From positions 1 through 64,000 of the forward strand of contig NZ_SBHN01000019.1 in the NCBI RefSeq assembly GCF_006980715.1: a stretch of 64,000 nucleotides of DNA, in the 5' to 3' direction. Shown piece after piece: positions 7,130-15,920 of the stretch (the first letter of the stretch is position 1; every line of letters begins with the position of its first letter). The stretch comes from Telmatospirillum sp. J64-1 (GTDB lineage: Bacteria; Pseudomonadota; Alphaproteobacteria; Rhodospirillales; Magnetospirillaceae). Both the position numbers and the translations under genes were made by a program. The notes beneath the pieces were generated by a model. It saw nothing but the letters and a program-made list of their open reading frames with translations, had not been told where the DNA came from and made no database searches.

Positions 7130-7768
7130 TCACTTCATCGCGGCCAGCTTGGCCCGGCGCTGTCGCGCCTCGTCGGCCAGCTTGCCCAAATATTTCAGTC
7201 GCGTGACCAGCCGTCCCGCCTCGTCCAGGTCGTCGGCGGCGAAAGCCGCGGCCAGATCCTTGTGGCTGTCGGCGATATTGGCCTCGGCTTCGGAGAGATG
7301 GCGCGAAACCTCCTCCACGCTGTCCGCCTCGGCCAGGGCCTCGCGCATTTCCATCGATTCCATCAACAACTGGGGATCGTCGATGGTCCCCGCGCTTTCG
7401 ACATCGACCTTGCGGCCGGACAGGCGCAGCAGATAGGCCGCGCGCTTGAGCGGGTCCTTGAGCGTGTTGTAGGCCTCGTTCAGCGCGGTGGCCTGGACCT
7501 GGGACAGCGCCTTCTCGCGCGGGCTGCGCGTGGCGAAACGGTCGGGATGCAGGCGCCGCTGGAAGCCGAAATACTGGCGGTCCAGTTCGGCCTGTTCCAC
7601 GGCGAAACGCCGGGGCAGGCCCAGGCGCGTGAAATGGTCGAGATTGCCCGGCCCTTGGATCGCGCCGCAGGTGGAACAGAACAAGGCGCGGCCGGCAACG
7701 GGTCCCTTGCAGGACCAGCAGGGAGTGACCTCTGCGCCCGGGTTCTGAACTTCTGGAGTCTGGTTCAT
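7130..7768 (-). CDS. hscB: HscB, J-domain co-chaperone with N-terminal four-cysteine motif
   Basis: A 212-residue J-protein that brings IscU to HscA and stimulates its ATPase. The J domain contains the essential HPD at residues 74-76, and a C-terminal three-helix region serves IscU binding. Before the J domain are two CxxC pairs (C17/C20 and C31/C34), a probable zinc- or metal-binding module. Enterobacterial HscB lacks it, whereas mitochondrial HSC20 of animals has a comparable one. The ATG at 7768 is chosen over the TTG two codons earlier; the ribosome site is weak. It lies between iscA and hscA. Confidence 0.94.
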   Translation of the reverse strand: MNQTPEVQNPGAEVTPCWSCKGPVAGRALFCSTCGAIQGPGNLDHFTRLGLPRRFAVEQAELDRQYFGFQRRLHPDRFATRSPREKALSQVQATALNEAYNTLKDPLKRAAYLLRLSGRKVDVESAGTIDDPQLLMESMEMREALAEADSVEEVSRHLSEAEANIADSHKDLAAAFAADDLDEAGRLVTRLKYLGKLADEARQRRAKLAAMK

Positions 7769-7850
7769 GGTCAACCCGTAGCAGGGACCGAAGCCGCCGG
7801 AACCCGCAAGCTCCGGTCGGCATCGTAGGAAGAAAAGTCCGTCGGCGACA

Positions 7851-8192
7851 TCAGACGTGGAAGGATTCGCCGCAGCCGCACCGGCCCTTTTCGTTGGGAT
7901 TGCGGAAGACGAAGCCCGACTGCATCTTCTCTTCGACGAAATCCATTTCGGTCCCGAAGATGAACATGGAGGCCTTGGGATCGATCAGGACGGTCACGCC
8001 GTCCTTTTCGATCACTTCGTCAAAGGGCGTTTTCTCGTCGGCGAATTCCAGCGTGTAGGACATCCCCGAGCAGCCCTTGGTGCGCACACCGATGCGGATG
8101 CCGACCGAGGGCTTGCCGCGGCTGGCAAGCAGCGCCTTGACGCGCTCGGCCGCGGCTTCGGTGATAGTTATGGGCGCCTTGCGTTCCGTCAT
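7851..8192 (-). CDS. iscA: IscA, A-type Fe-S carrier protein
   Basis: A 113-residue HesB/IscA-family protein. The three conserved cysteines appear at C41 (TKGCSGMSY) and C105/C107 (CGCGESF, close to the C-terminus). These bind iron or clusters during assembly of [4Fe-4S] targets. The open frame extends 41 codons upstream, but the ATG at 8192 begins the conserved MTERKAPITITEAA and is the expected start. It lies between iscU and hscB. Confidence 0.95.
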   Translation of the reverse strand: MTERKAPITITEAAAERVKALLASRGKPSVGIRIGVRTKGCSGMSYTLEFADEKTPFDEVIEKDGVTVLIDPKASMFIFGTEMDFVEEKMQSGFVFRNPNEKGRCGCGESFHV

Positions 8193-8247
8193 GCCCCACT
8201 CCGTCCTAGCAGAATTACCTTCTTCTCCGACCAGATCGGAGACGACG

Positions 8248-8649
8248 TCATTCCGCCGCCTCGGTCTTGCCCCCGGACTTGGCCTTGTAATCGGAGATCG
8301 CGGCCTTGATAGCATCCTCGGCCAGCACCGAACAGTGGATTTTGACCGGCGGTAGAGCCAGATGCTGGGCGATTTCCGTATTCTTGATGGCCGCCGCTTC
8401 CTCCAGGGTCTTGCCCTTCACCCATTCGGTGACGAGCGAGCTGGACGCGATGGCCGAACCGCAGCCGAAGGTCTTGAACTTGGCATCCTCGATGATGCCT
8501 TCGGGGCTGACCTTGATCTGCAGCTTCATCACGTCGCCGCAGGCCGGAGCGCCGACCAGGCCGGTGCCGACACCGGCCTCGTCCTTGCCGAACGAGCCGA
8601 CATTGCGGGGGTTTTCGTAGTGATCGACGACCTTGTCGCTATACGCCAT
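8248..8649 (-). CDS. iscU: IscU, Fe-S cluster scaffold
   Basis: A 133-residue scaffold protein on which [2Fe-2S] clusters are built. The ligands C37, D39, C63 and C106 (with H105) are all present. So is LPPVK at 99-103, the peptide recognised by HscA. It follows iscS by 18 bases. The sequence is close to a standard bacterial IscU throughout, with a short alanine/glutamate tail. Confidence 0.97.
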   Translation of the reverse strand: MAYSDKVVDHYENPRNVGSFGKDEAGVGTGLVGAPACGDVMKLQIKVSPEGIIEDAKFKTFGCGSAIASSSLVTEWVKGKTLEEAAAIKNTEIAQHLALPPVKIHCSVLAEDAIKAAISDYKAKSGGKTEAAE

Positions 8650-8667
8650 TTTCTTTTCCTCCAGAAA

Positions 8668-9924
8668 TCAGTGTTCGGCCCATTCGATGGACTTAATGTC
8701 CACGCCTTCCTGGGCCATTTCCCACAGCGGGCTCATCTCACGCAGTCGCTTGACTGAGGTGACGATATGCTCGACCGCCTGATCCACATCCTCTTCGGTG
8801 GAGAAGCGGCCGAGGCCCAGCCGCAGGCTGGTATGAGCCATTTCGATGTCGACGCCCAGGGCGCGCAGCACATAGGACGGCTCCAGCGAGGCCGAGGTGC
8901 AAGCCGAACCGGAGGACACGGCCAGATCCTTGATGCCCATCATCAGCCCCTCGCCTTCCACATAGGCGAAGCTGAGGTTGAGGTTGCCGGGGATGCGCTG
9001 GTCGAAGTCGCCGTTCAGATAGACTTCCGGCAGCTGGTCCATGATGCCCTTGTAGAGGCGGTCGCGCAGCATGCGCAGGCGTTCGGTCTCGGCTCCCATT
9101 TCCGCCTGGGCGATGGCGCAGGCCTCACCCAGGCCGACGCAAAGCGGGGTCGCCAGGGTGCCCGAACGCATGCCGCGTTCCTGGCCGCCACCATTGATCA
9201 GGGCCTGCAGGCGCACACGGGGACGGCGGCGGACGTAAAGCGCACCGATGCCCTTGGGGCCATAGAACTTGTGGCCCGAGACGCTGAGCAGGTCGATCTT
9301 CATCTCGTTGACGTCGAGCGGGATCTTGCCGACGGCCTGGGCGGCGTCGGTATGGAAGAACACGCCCTTCTCGCGGCAAATGGCACCGATCTCGGCCAGC
9401 GGCTGGATCACGCCGATCTCGTTGTTGACCGCCATGATCGAGACCAGGGCGGTCTTGTCGGTGATGGCGTCGCGCAGCTGGTCCAGGTCGATCAGGCCGT
9501 TCTGCTTGACCGGCAGATAGGTGACCTTGAAGCCTTCCTGCTCCAGGTGGCGGGCGCTGTCGAGCACGCATTTATGCTCGGTCACGCAAGTGATGATGTG
9601 GTCCTTCTTGTCCTTGTAGAAGTGAGCCACGCCCTTGAGCGCCAGGTTGTTGGATTCGGTGGCGCCCGAGGTGAAGATCACTTCCTTGGGATCCGCGCCG
9701 ATGATGGCGGCGACCTGCGCACGCGCCTTCTCGACCGCTTCCTCGCTTTCCCAGCCATAGGCGTGGTTGCGCGAATGCGGATTGCCGAATTTCTCGGTGA
9801 ACCAGGGCAGCATGGCCTCGACCACGCGCGGATCGCAGGGGGTGGTCGCCTGGTAATCGAGATAAATGGGCATCTTGCGGACGTTGCCGATACCCTGCTT
9901 CTTGTCCTGCGTCACAGCGGTCAT
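8668..9924 (-). CDS. iscS: IscS, cysteine desulfurase
   Basis: A 418-residue PLP enzyme that takes sulfur from L-cysteine as a persulfide and passes it to IscU. The PLP lysine is K219 (SGHKFYG) and the catalytic cysteine is C342 in the flexible loop [10 protein letters not shown], the long-loop form of group I desulfurases. The ATG at 9924 begins MTAVTQDKK with GAGGAAGGG upstream. The open frame runs 62 codons further but shows no conservation pattern. A second desulfurase gene precedes it by 28 bases. Confidence 0.96.
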   Translation of the reverse strand: MTAVTQDKKQGIGNVRKMPIYLDYQATTPCDPRVVEAMLPWFTEKFGNPHSRNHAYGWESEEAVEKARAQVAAIIGADPKEVIFTSGATESNNLALKGVAHFYKDKKDHIITCVTEHKCVLDSARHLEQEGFKVTYLPVKQNGLIDLDQLRDAITDKTALVSIMAVNNEIGVIQPLAEIGAICREKGVFFHTDAAQAVGKIPLDVNEMKIDLLSVSGHKFYGPKGIGALYVRRRPRVRLQALINGGGQERGMRSGTLATPLCVGLGEACAIAQAEMGAETERLRMLRDRLYKGIMDQLPEVYLNGDFDQRIPGNLNLSFAYVEGEGLMMGIKDLAVSSGSACTSASLEPSYVLRALGVDIEMAHTSLRLGLGRFSTEEDVDQAVEHIVTSVKRLREMSPLWEMAQEGVDIKSIEWAEH

Positions 9925-9952
9925 GTGGTCATTCCCTTCCTCGTGCGGCGCA

Positions 9953-11080
9953 TCACGCCGCAATACCGTCGCTCTTTCCGGCGCGCGAGGCCAACTTGCC
10001 CCATGCAGCCAGGAACATTTCAACATCCTCCTCGGTGCTGTCCCAGCCCAGGCTGACCCGGATGGCGCATGACGCCAGCCGTTCCGCCGCCCCCATGGCC
10101 TGCAGCACATGGGAGGCCGTGACCTTGCCCGAGGAACAGGCCGAACCGGCGCTTACCGCCACCCCGGCCAGATCCAAAGCCATCACCTGCAACTCGGCCT
10201 TGACGCCGTGCAGGGCCAGGCAGGAGGTATTGGGCAGGCGTTCGGCATTCCCGCCAAACAGCACCATGCCCGTTCCCCCCAGGGCCTGGGCCTCGCGTTC
10301 CAGCCGCTCGCGCAGAGCCGTAACGCGGGCCATGCCCTCCAAACCCTCAAGCGCCTCGCGCGCCGCCTCGCCGAAGCCGACGATGCCGGGCAGATTCTCC
10401 GTCCCCGCCCGCAGGCGCCGCTCCTGCCCCCCGCCTTGCAGCAGGGGCTTCAGCGGCACCCCGTCATGGGCGGCGACAAGAGCGCCGACACCCTGCGGCC
10501 CGCCCAGCTTGTGCGCCGACAGGCTGATCAGATCGGCCCCCAGTTCCGCCATGGACAGGGCGATCTTGCCGGCCGCCTGGACGGCATCGGCATGGACCAG
10601 CGCGCCATGGCGATGGGCGATCTCGGCCACCTGCGCGACGGGCTGTATCACGCCCGTCTCGTTGTTGGCGACCATCACCGACACGATGGCCGGGCGGCTG
10701 TCGCTGGCCAGCAGATGCTCCAGCGCCGCCAGATCCACCCGTCCCTCGGTATCGACCGGGATCAGTTCCGCCTCCGCCACCGCCTTCAGCACCGAAGGAT
10801 GCTCGACCGCGGAAACCAGGACACGCTCGCGTCCGCTGCCCTGCAGGGCCAGGGCGTTGGCCTCGGTGCCGCCCGAGGTGAAGGTCACCTCGGTGGCGCA
10901 GGCCCCGACCAGAGCGGCGACCGCGTCGCGGGCCTGTTCCAGGCGGCGCTTGGCCTGACGCCCGAAGCGGTGGACCGAAGACGGATTGCCCCCTTCGGCC
11001 AAGGCTTCCGCCATCGCCGCGATCACGGCTGGACGCACCTTCGCAGTGGCGTTCCAGTCGAGATAGGCGGCGCGTGTCAT
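9953..11080 (-). CDS. Second NifS/IscS-type cysteine desulfurase
   Basis: A 375-residue aminotransferase-fold PLP enzyme of the NifS/IscS group. It has the PLP lysine K191 (SAHKLGG) and the catalytic cysteine C315 in [11 protein letters not shown]. It is shorter and clearly diverged from the IscS encoded next downstream, so this is not a recent duplication. It sits between iscR (30 bases) and iscS (28 bases), with AAGGAG upstream. Paired desulfurase genes behind iscR occur in several alphaproteobacterial Fe-S operons. Its separate role (tRNA thiolation, a NifS-like task or backup) is not shown by the sequence. Confidence 0.93.
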   Translation of the reverse strand: MTRAAYLDWNATAKVRPAVIAAMAEALAEGGNPSSVHRFGRQAKRRLEQARDAVAALVGACATEVTFTSGGTEANALALQGSGRERVLVSAVEHPSVLKAVAEAELIPVDTEGRVDLAALEHLLASDSRPAIVSVMVANNETGVIQPVAQVAEIAHRHGALVHADAVQAAGKIALSMAELGADLISLSAHKLGGPQGVGALVAAHDGVPLKPLLQGGGQERRLRAGTENLPGIVGFGEAAREALEGLEGMARVTALRERLEREAQALGGTGMVLFGGNAERLPNTSCLALHGVKAELQVMALDLAGVAVSAGSACSSGKVTASHVLQAMGAAERLASCAIRVSLGWDSTEEDVEMFLAAWGKLASRAGKSDGIAA

Positions 11081-11110
11081 GGCTGTCGGAACTCCTTTAT
11101 CGAACCCGTA

Positions 11111-11590
11111 TTACTCGGCGGCAACCGTGCTGTCGCTGTTCTGCTGGTGGCTGCCGTGGAACATGCCGCTGGTCCCCAGGACGCGACGTTCCACCACGTC
11201 GGACAGGGCCACCGAGCTGAGATACAGGTAGATGTGGTTGCCCAGCTCTTCCCACAGGTCATGGGTCAGGCAACGGCCGTTGTTGCTGTGGCAGCCCGCC
11301 GGCGAGCCGGGGGTACAGCGGGTGGTCTGGATCGGCTCGTCCACCGCCAGGATGATGTCGGAAATGCGCATCTGCGGCGCCGGACGCGACAGCAGGTAAC
11401 CGCCGCCAGGACCGCGCACGCTCTTGACCAGGCCGCCCTTGCGCAGCTTGCCGAACAGCTGTTCCAGATAGGACAGCGAGATTTCCTGGCGTTCCGCGAT
11501 ATCGGCCAGAGCCACGGGGCTTCCCTTGGAATGGCTGGCAAGATCGACCATGGCCATCACCGCATAGCGGCCTTTAGTGCTGAGTTTCAC
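11111..11590 (-). CDS. iscR: IscR, Rrf2-family Fe-S-sensing repressor
   Basis: A 159-residue Rrf2 regulator with an N-terminal winged helix beginning MKLSTKGRYAVMAMVDLA. The cluster ligands C92, C100 and C107 with H110 (RCLTHDLW) match the three cysteines and one histidine that bind [2Fe-2S] in IscR, although the cysteine spacing is slightly longer (x7 and x6) than in E. coli. Cluster-loaded IscR represses the isc operon. It is the first gene of the core operon, 138 bases after cysE, and probably has its own promoter there. I could not find a convincing IscR site by eye. Confidence 0.94.
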   Translation of the reverse strand: MKLSTKGRYAVMAMVDLASHSKGSPVALADIAERQEISLSYLEQLFGKLRKGGLVKSVRGPGGGYLLSRPAPQMRISDIILAVDEPIQTTRCTPGSPAGCHSNNGRCLTHDLWEELGNHIYLYLSSVALSDVVERRVLGTSGMFHGSHQQNSDSTVAAE

Positions 11591-11728
11591 GTCCCTTACT
11601 CCTTGCTTTCGGCCTCCGGGTCACCCCAGCGGCTATTCTTGGCCGGACCTTGACCCGCAAATCGGAAGGCCCTGTATCCCACTCTACAATCCGTCAGCCG
11701 CCGAAAGCGGCGTCCCTTGTCTTCACCG

Positions 11729-12466
11729 TCAACCGCCGGAAGCGGCGGCAGGCGGCTCGTCCTTGCTCGAAATCACGCGGGGATGGGTCGGCTGTGACCG
11801 CTCCCGTCCTTCAAGCTCGCCTTCCAGCTCCTCCACCCGGTTCGCCAGGACGCTCACCTGGGCGCGCAAGCTTTCGATGGCGCGCGCCACCGGGTCAGGC
11901 AGATCCTCGGAGGGCACGCCGTAGGCGCAGAATTTCTCGTCCACATCCTTGCGGCGCATGATCATCCGTGCCGGGATGCCGACCATCGTCACGTCCTTCG
12001 GCACGTCGGTCAGCACCACCGCATTGGCCCCGATCCGCGCCCCGTCCCCGACCGTGATGGGACCCAGGATCTGGGCACCCGATCCGACGATGACGCCGTT
12101 GCCGAGGGTCGGATGGCGCTTGCCCTTGTGCAGCGAGGTCCCGCCCAGGGTGACGCCATGATAGAGGGTGCAATCATCCCCGATGACGGCCGTCTCGCCG
12201 ATCACGACGCCGGTGCCATGGTCGATGAACAGGCGCGCCCCCACCTGAGCGCCGGGATGGATCTCGATCCCCGTCAGCATTTTTCCCAAATGCGACAGGA
12301 ACCTCCCCAAAAGACGCAAACGCCTGTTCCATGCCGCATGCGCGATGCGGTAAAAGATCAGTGCATGCAGTCCCGGATAGCACAGCAGCACCTCCAAAGT
12401 GGAGCGGGCGGCTGGATCGCGGGCGCGGATGGATGCGATATCTTCGTTAAGTTTCTTGAAAACCAT
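11729..12466 (-). CDS. cysE: Serine O-acetyltransferase
   Basis: A 245-residue left-handed beta-helix enzyme that acetylates serine with acetyl-CoA, the committed step of cysteine synthesis. The core shows hexapeptide repeats and the active-site stretch [19 protein letters not shown]. The N-terminal helical domain is short, as in many non-enteric forms. The C-terminal tail is charged and probably disordered. It lies upstream of iscR on the same strand, so cysteine supply and sulfur use for Fe-S clusters are neighbours. It may be cotranscribed, but the 138-base gap leaves this open. Confidence 0.93.
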   Translation of the reverse strand: MVFKKLNEDIASIRARDPAARSTLEVLLCYPGLHALIFYRIAHAAWNRRLRLLGRFLSHLGKMLTGIEIHPGAQVGARLFIDHGTGVVIGETAVIGDDCTLYHGVTLGGTSLHKGKRHPTLGNGVIVGSGAQILGPITVGDGARIGANAVVLTDVPKDVTMVGIPARMIMRRKDVDEKFCAYGVPSEDLPDPVARAIESLRAQVSVLANRVEELEGELEGRERSQPTHPRVISSKDEPPAAASGG

Positions 12467-12674
12467 GGCTGCAAGTATGCTAATATGCCTGACAATACAA
12501 TTACGAAGCCCATCCGCATGCCCTTTAGGACGGCACCTCGTTCAAGAGGGAATATAGGATGTCCGACCAAACCGGTCAAGAATGATTAACCGGACTTCTA
12601 GCCCTGATATTCACATCCCTGAGTCCCGGCGTCAGGTTTCGCCGGGGCCGGCGCTTTAAGTAGTGCGGAGCAAG

Positions 12675-13388
12675 ATGCCTGAAGTCATATTCAACGGCCC
12701 CGAAGGCCGACTCGAAGGGCGCTACCACCATAGCAAGCTTCCCAACGCGCCTGTGGCGTTGCTGCTGCACCCTGATCCCCGGCACGGCGGCACCATGAAC
12801 AACAAGGTGGTCTACACCTTGTATCATGCCTTCGTCCGGCGCGGCTTCTCGGCCCTGCGGTTCAACTTCCGCGGCGTCGGACGTTCGCAGGGCAAATACG
12901 ACAACGGCCAAGGCGAATTGTCGGATGCCGCCTCGGCCCTCGACTGGATGCAGGCGCTCAATCCCAATGCCTCGTCCTGCTGGGTCGGCGGCTTTTCCTT
13001 CGGCGCCTGGATCGGCATGCAGCTTCTGATGCGCCGGCCCGAGATCGACGGCTTCATTTCGGTGGCGCCGCCCGCCAACGGCTACGACTTCTCCTTCCTG
13101 GCGCCCTGCCCGTCCTCGGGGCTGATCCTGCACGGCACCCACGACAAGATCGTGCCCGAAGCCGCCGTCGCGAAGCTGGCCCAGAAACTCAACAGCCAGC
13201 GTAATATCGAAGTGACCTACCGCCTGATCGAAGGCGCGACCCACTTCTTCTCGAACCGCACCGAGCATCTGAACCTGGCACTCGACGATTATCTGGACGT
13301 CGCTCTGCTGCCCAAGGAACGGCCCCTTCCGCCCCCCGTCCTGGAGGACGAAGACGAGGAAGACGCCGAACTGGAACCGGCGGAATAG
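12675..13388 (+). CDS. Alpha/beta-hydrolase family protein
   Basis: A 237-residue cytoplasmic alpha/beta hydrolase. The strand-turn-helix nucleophile motif GGFSFGAW is clear, the oxyanion region is HPDPRHGG, and the catalytic histidine probably lies in GATHFF, preceded by HGTHD for the acid. The start is the ATG at 12675, eight bases after GGAG; an upstream GTG is less likely. A similar hydrolase stands next to Fe-S assembly genes in other alphaproteobacteria, but its substrate is unknown. An acidic tail ends the protein. Confidence 0.85.
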   Translation: MPEVIFNGPEGRLEGRYHHSKLPNAPVALLLHPDPRHGGTMNNKVVYTLYHAFVRRGFSALRFNFRGVGRSQGKYDNGQGELSDAASALDWMQALNPNASSCWVGGFSFGAWIGMQLLMRRPEIDGFISVAPPANGYDFSFLAPCPSSGLILHGTHDKIVPEAAVAKLAQKLNSQRNIEVTYRLIEGATHFFSNRTEHLNLALDDYLDVALLPKERPLPPPVLEDEDEEDAELEPAE

Positions 13389-13418
13389 AAAAAAAGCGGG
13401 CCTCGGCCCGCTTTTTCT
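13389..13418. terminator. Bidirectional intrinsic terminator
   Basis: AAAAAGCGGGC and GCCCGCTTTTT pair around a four-base loop directly after the hydrolase stop. A tracts on one side and T tracts on the other allow it to serve both the hydrolase gene and the convergent anmK. Confidence 0.85.
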
Positions 13419-13438
13419 CTTTCAGCCCCGCCGCCGCG

Positions 13439-14554
13439 TCACCGGCTTTCTGCCAGCACCGGCAGGTCGTGGACGCGGCCGCCCGGCATGGGCTTCGGCC
13501 CGCCGGTGGTGCCGGGCCAGGTCAGCGGCAGGCCGCGCAGGCTGCGCACCGCCAGATAGGCGAAGGCCTGGGCCTCCAGGGCGTCGCCGTCCCAGCCCAC
13601 GCTCTCCACCGCCTCGACCGGAACCGGCAGGATATCCGCCAGCGCCGCCATGATGCGCGGGTTGCGCCGTCCGCCGCCGCAGACCAGCCAGCGCCGGGGC
13701 GGCCGGGGCAGGTGCACCTGCGCCAGCGCCACCGCCTGGGCGGTGAAGGCAGTCAGGGTCGCCGCGCCGTCGGCGGCGTCCATGCCCTCCACCAGCCCCG
13801 TGGCGAAGCTGCGGAAATCGTCACGATCCAGCGATTTCGGAGGCTTGGCGGCAAAGAAGTCATGGGCGGCAAAGGCAGCCAGAGCCGCCTCTCCGGCCCG
13901 GCCCGATCCGGCCAGCGCCCCGCCTTCATCCACCGGCCGCCCGGTATGCTTCAGCGCCCAATCGTCGATTAGCGCATTGCCCGGCCCGGTATCGAAGGCC
14001 AGCAGCGAACCGTCCTCGTCGATGAAGGTGATATTCGCCACGCCGCCGATATTCAGCACCGCCAGCGGACGCTCGAAGCCCCGCGCCAGGGCGCCGTGAT
14101 AGACCGGCACCAGCGGCGCCCCCTGCCCGCCCGCCGCCACATCGGCGGTGCGGAAGTCGTTGACCACGCGGATGCCGGTGCTGCGCGCCAGCAGCGCGCC
14201 GTCACCGATCTGACGGGTACGGCGCTCCTTGGGCCGGTGCAGGATGGTATGGCCGTGGAAACCGATCACATCCACCGCCGAGGACGGCAGGCCCGCCACG
14301 CCCAGCAGGGTCGCCACGGCTTCGGCATGGAACAGGGTGATGTCGCGCTCGACTTCCCCGATCTCGGCCTCCCGCTCCGCCCCGTCGGCGCCCAGCACCG
14401 CCCGCAGGCGCGCGCGCAGATCGTCGGGATAAGGCACGGTCAGGGCTTGGCCGGTGGCGCGCACCGTCTCGCCATCGGTTTCCACCAGGGCGGCGTCCAC
14501 GCCGTCCAGGGAGGTGCCGCTCATCAGGCCCAAAGCGGTAAGATACGAGGTCAC
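13439..14554 (-). CDS. anmK: Anhydro-N-acetylmuramic acid kinase
   Basis: A 371-residue ASKHA-fold kinase that opens and phosphorylates 1,6-anhydro-MurNAc during peptidoglycan recycling. Signatures are GLMSGTSLDGVDAAL at the N-terminus, FHGHTILHRP, the glycine-rich LNIGGVANITF and VCGGGRRNPRIM. The start is a GTG at 14554. It is divergent from tyrS, an arrangement common in proteobacteria. It fits with the peptidoglycan genes amiC and mrcA found later in the window. Confidence 0.94.
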   Translation of the reverse strand: MTSYLTALGLMSGTSLDGVDAALVETDGETVRATGQALTVPYPDDLRARLRAVLGADGAEREAEIGEVERDITLFHAEAVATLLGVAGLPSSAVDVIGFHGHTILHRPKERRTRQIGDGALLARSTGIRVVNDFRTADVAAGGQGAPLVPVYHGALARGFERPLAVLNIGGVANITFIDEDGSLLAFDTGPGNALIDDWALKHTGRPVDEGGALAGSGRAGEAALAAFAAHDFFAAKPPKSLDRDDFRSFATGLVEGMDAADGAATLTAFTAQAVALAQVHLPRPPRRWLVCGGGRRNPRIMAALADILPVPVEAVESVGWDGDALEAQAFAYLAVRSLRGLPLTWPGTTGGPKPMPGGRVHDLPVLAESR

Positions 14555-14659
14555 GCCGTCTTCGCCCCCAAGAATTGTGTCATCTAACCGATTGTGCTAA
14601 AGGACCCCTCGTCCGGCAAGCGATTGCCGCCTCTTTTTCCAAGCGATTCTGGACAGGTC

Positions 14660-15910
14660 ATGACGACGCTCCGCTCCGACTTCCTGCGCATCGTCACCGA
14701 GCGCGGATTCATGCATCAATGCACCGATCTCGAGCGGCTGGACGAGCAACTCGCCAGCGGCCGGCGCACGGCCTATATTGGCTTCGACTGCACCGCCGAT
14801 TCCCTGCATGTGGGTAGCCTTATCCAGATCATGCTGCTGCGCTGGCTGCAGAAGACCGGCCATAAGCCCATAGTGCTGATGGGCGGGGGCACCACGCGGA
14901 TCGGCGACCCCACCGGCCGCGACGAAGCCCGCAAGATGCTGAGCGACGAGGACATCGCGCGGAACATGGCCGGGATCCAGCAGGTCTTCGCCAAGTTCCT
15001 GACCTTCGGCAAGGGCGAGATCGATGCCGAGATGGTCAACAACGCCGACTGGCTGGACCGGATCAACTACATCGCCTTCCTGCGCGATTTCGGCCGCCAT
15101 TTCTCGGTCAACCGCATGCTGACCTTCGATTCGGTCAAGCTGCGGCTGGAGCGGGAGCAGCCGATGTCCTTCCTGGAATTCAACTACATGATCCTCCAGG
15201 CCTACGACTTCCTGGTGCTGAACCGCAGCCATGACTGCATGCTGCAGATGGGCGGATCGGACCAGTGGGGCAACATCATCAACGGCGTCGAGCTGGGCCG
15301 CCGCGTCGACCAGGTGGACCTGTTCGGCCTGACCTCGCCGCTGATCACCACCGCCTCGGGCGCCAAGATGGGCAAGACCGGCCAGGGCGCCGTCTGGCTC
15401 AATGCCGAACGCCTGTCGCCCTATGATTACTGGCAGTTCTGGCGCAACACCGAAGATGCCGATGTCGGCCGCTTCCTGCGCCTGTTCACCGAATTGCCGC
15501 TGAACGAGATCGCCAAGCTGGAAGCCCTGCAAGGGGCCGAGATCAACGACGCCAAGAAGGTGCTCGCCTTCGAGGCCACCCGCCTGGCCCATGGCACCGA
15601 AGCCGCCGAGGAAGCCGCGGAAACCGCGAAACGCGTCTTCGAACAGGGCAGCCTGTCCGACAACCTGCCCACCATCGAAATCCCCCAGGACGAACTGGCC
15701 GCCGGGATCCCCGCCTTCGCCCTCTTCGCCCGCGCCGGCCTCGCCGCCAGCAACGGCGAAGCGCGCCGCCTGATCAAGGGCGGCGGCGCCCGCGTCAACG
15801 ATGCCGCCCTGTCCGACGAGAACCAGCCGGTCGGTGCCGGCGACCTGCGCGACGGCGTCATCAAGCTGTCCGCCGGCAAGAAGCGTCATGTCCTGGTGAA
15901 GGCGTCCTGA
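14660..15910 (+). CDS. tyrS: Tyrosyl-tRNA synthetase
   Basis: A 416-residue class I aminoacyl-tRNA synthetase. The HIGH-type motif is HVGS at residues 50-53 and the KMSKS-type loop is KMGKT at 236-240, close to KFGKT of E. coli TyrS. A C-terminal S4-like RNA-binding domain follows ([17 protein letters not shown]). The ATG at 14660 gives a normal-length protein; an upstream start at 14594 would add 22 residues without family support. It converges on the AsmA-like gene with only 10 bases between. Confidence 0.96.
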   Translation: MTTLRSDFLRIVTERGFMHQCTDLERLDEQLASGRRTAYIGFDCTADSLHVGSLIQIMLLRWLQKTGHKPIVLMGGGTTRIGDPTGRDEARKMLSDEDIARNMAGIQQVFAKFLTFGKGEIDAEMVNNADWLDRINYIAFLRDFGRHFSVNRMLTFDSVKLRLEREQPMSFLEFNYMILQAYDFLVLNRSHDCMLQMGGSDQWGNIINGVELGRRVDQVDLFGLTSPLITTASGAKMGKTGQGAVWLNAERLSPYDYWQFWRNTEDADVGRFLRLFTELPLNEIAKLEALQGAEINDAKKVLAFEATRLAHGTEAAEEAAETAKRVFEQGSLSDNLPTIEIPQDELAAGIPAFALFARAGLAASNGEARRLIKGGGARVNDAALSDENQPVGAGDLRDGVIKLSAGKKRHVLVKAS

Positions 15911-15920
15911 GGGCGGCAGG

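Noticed and set aside
4558-7206. 882-codon open frame on the plus strand
   Set aside because: It is the antisense shadow of iscX, fdx and hscA, caused by high GC at third positions. Histidine/glycine-rich composition and no domains.
15365-15379. KMGKT in TyrS as a damaged KMSKS motif
   Set aside because: E. coli TyrS has KFGKT, so this is a normal TyrRS variant.
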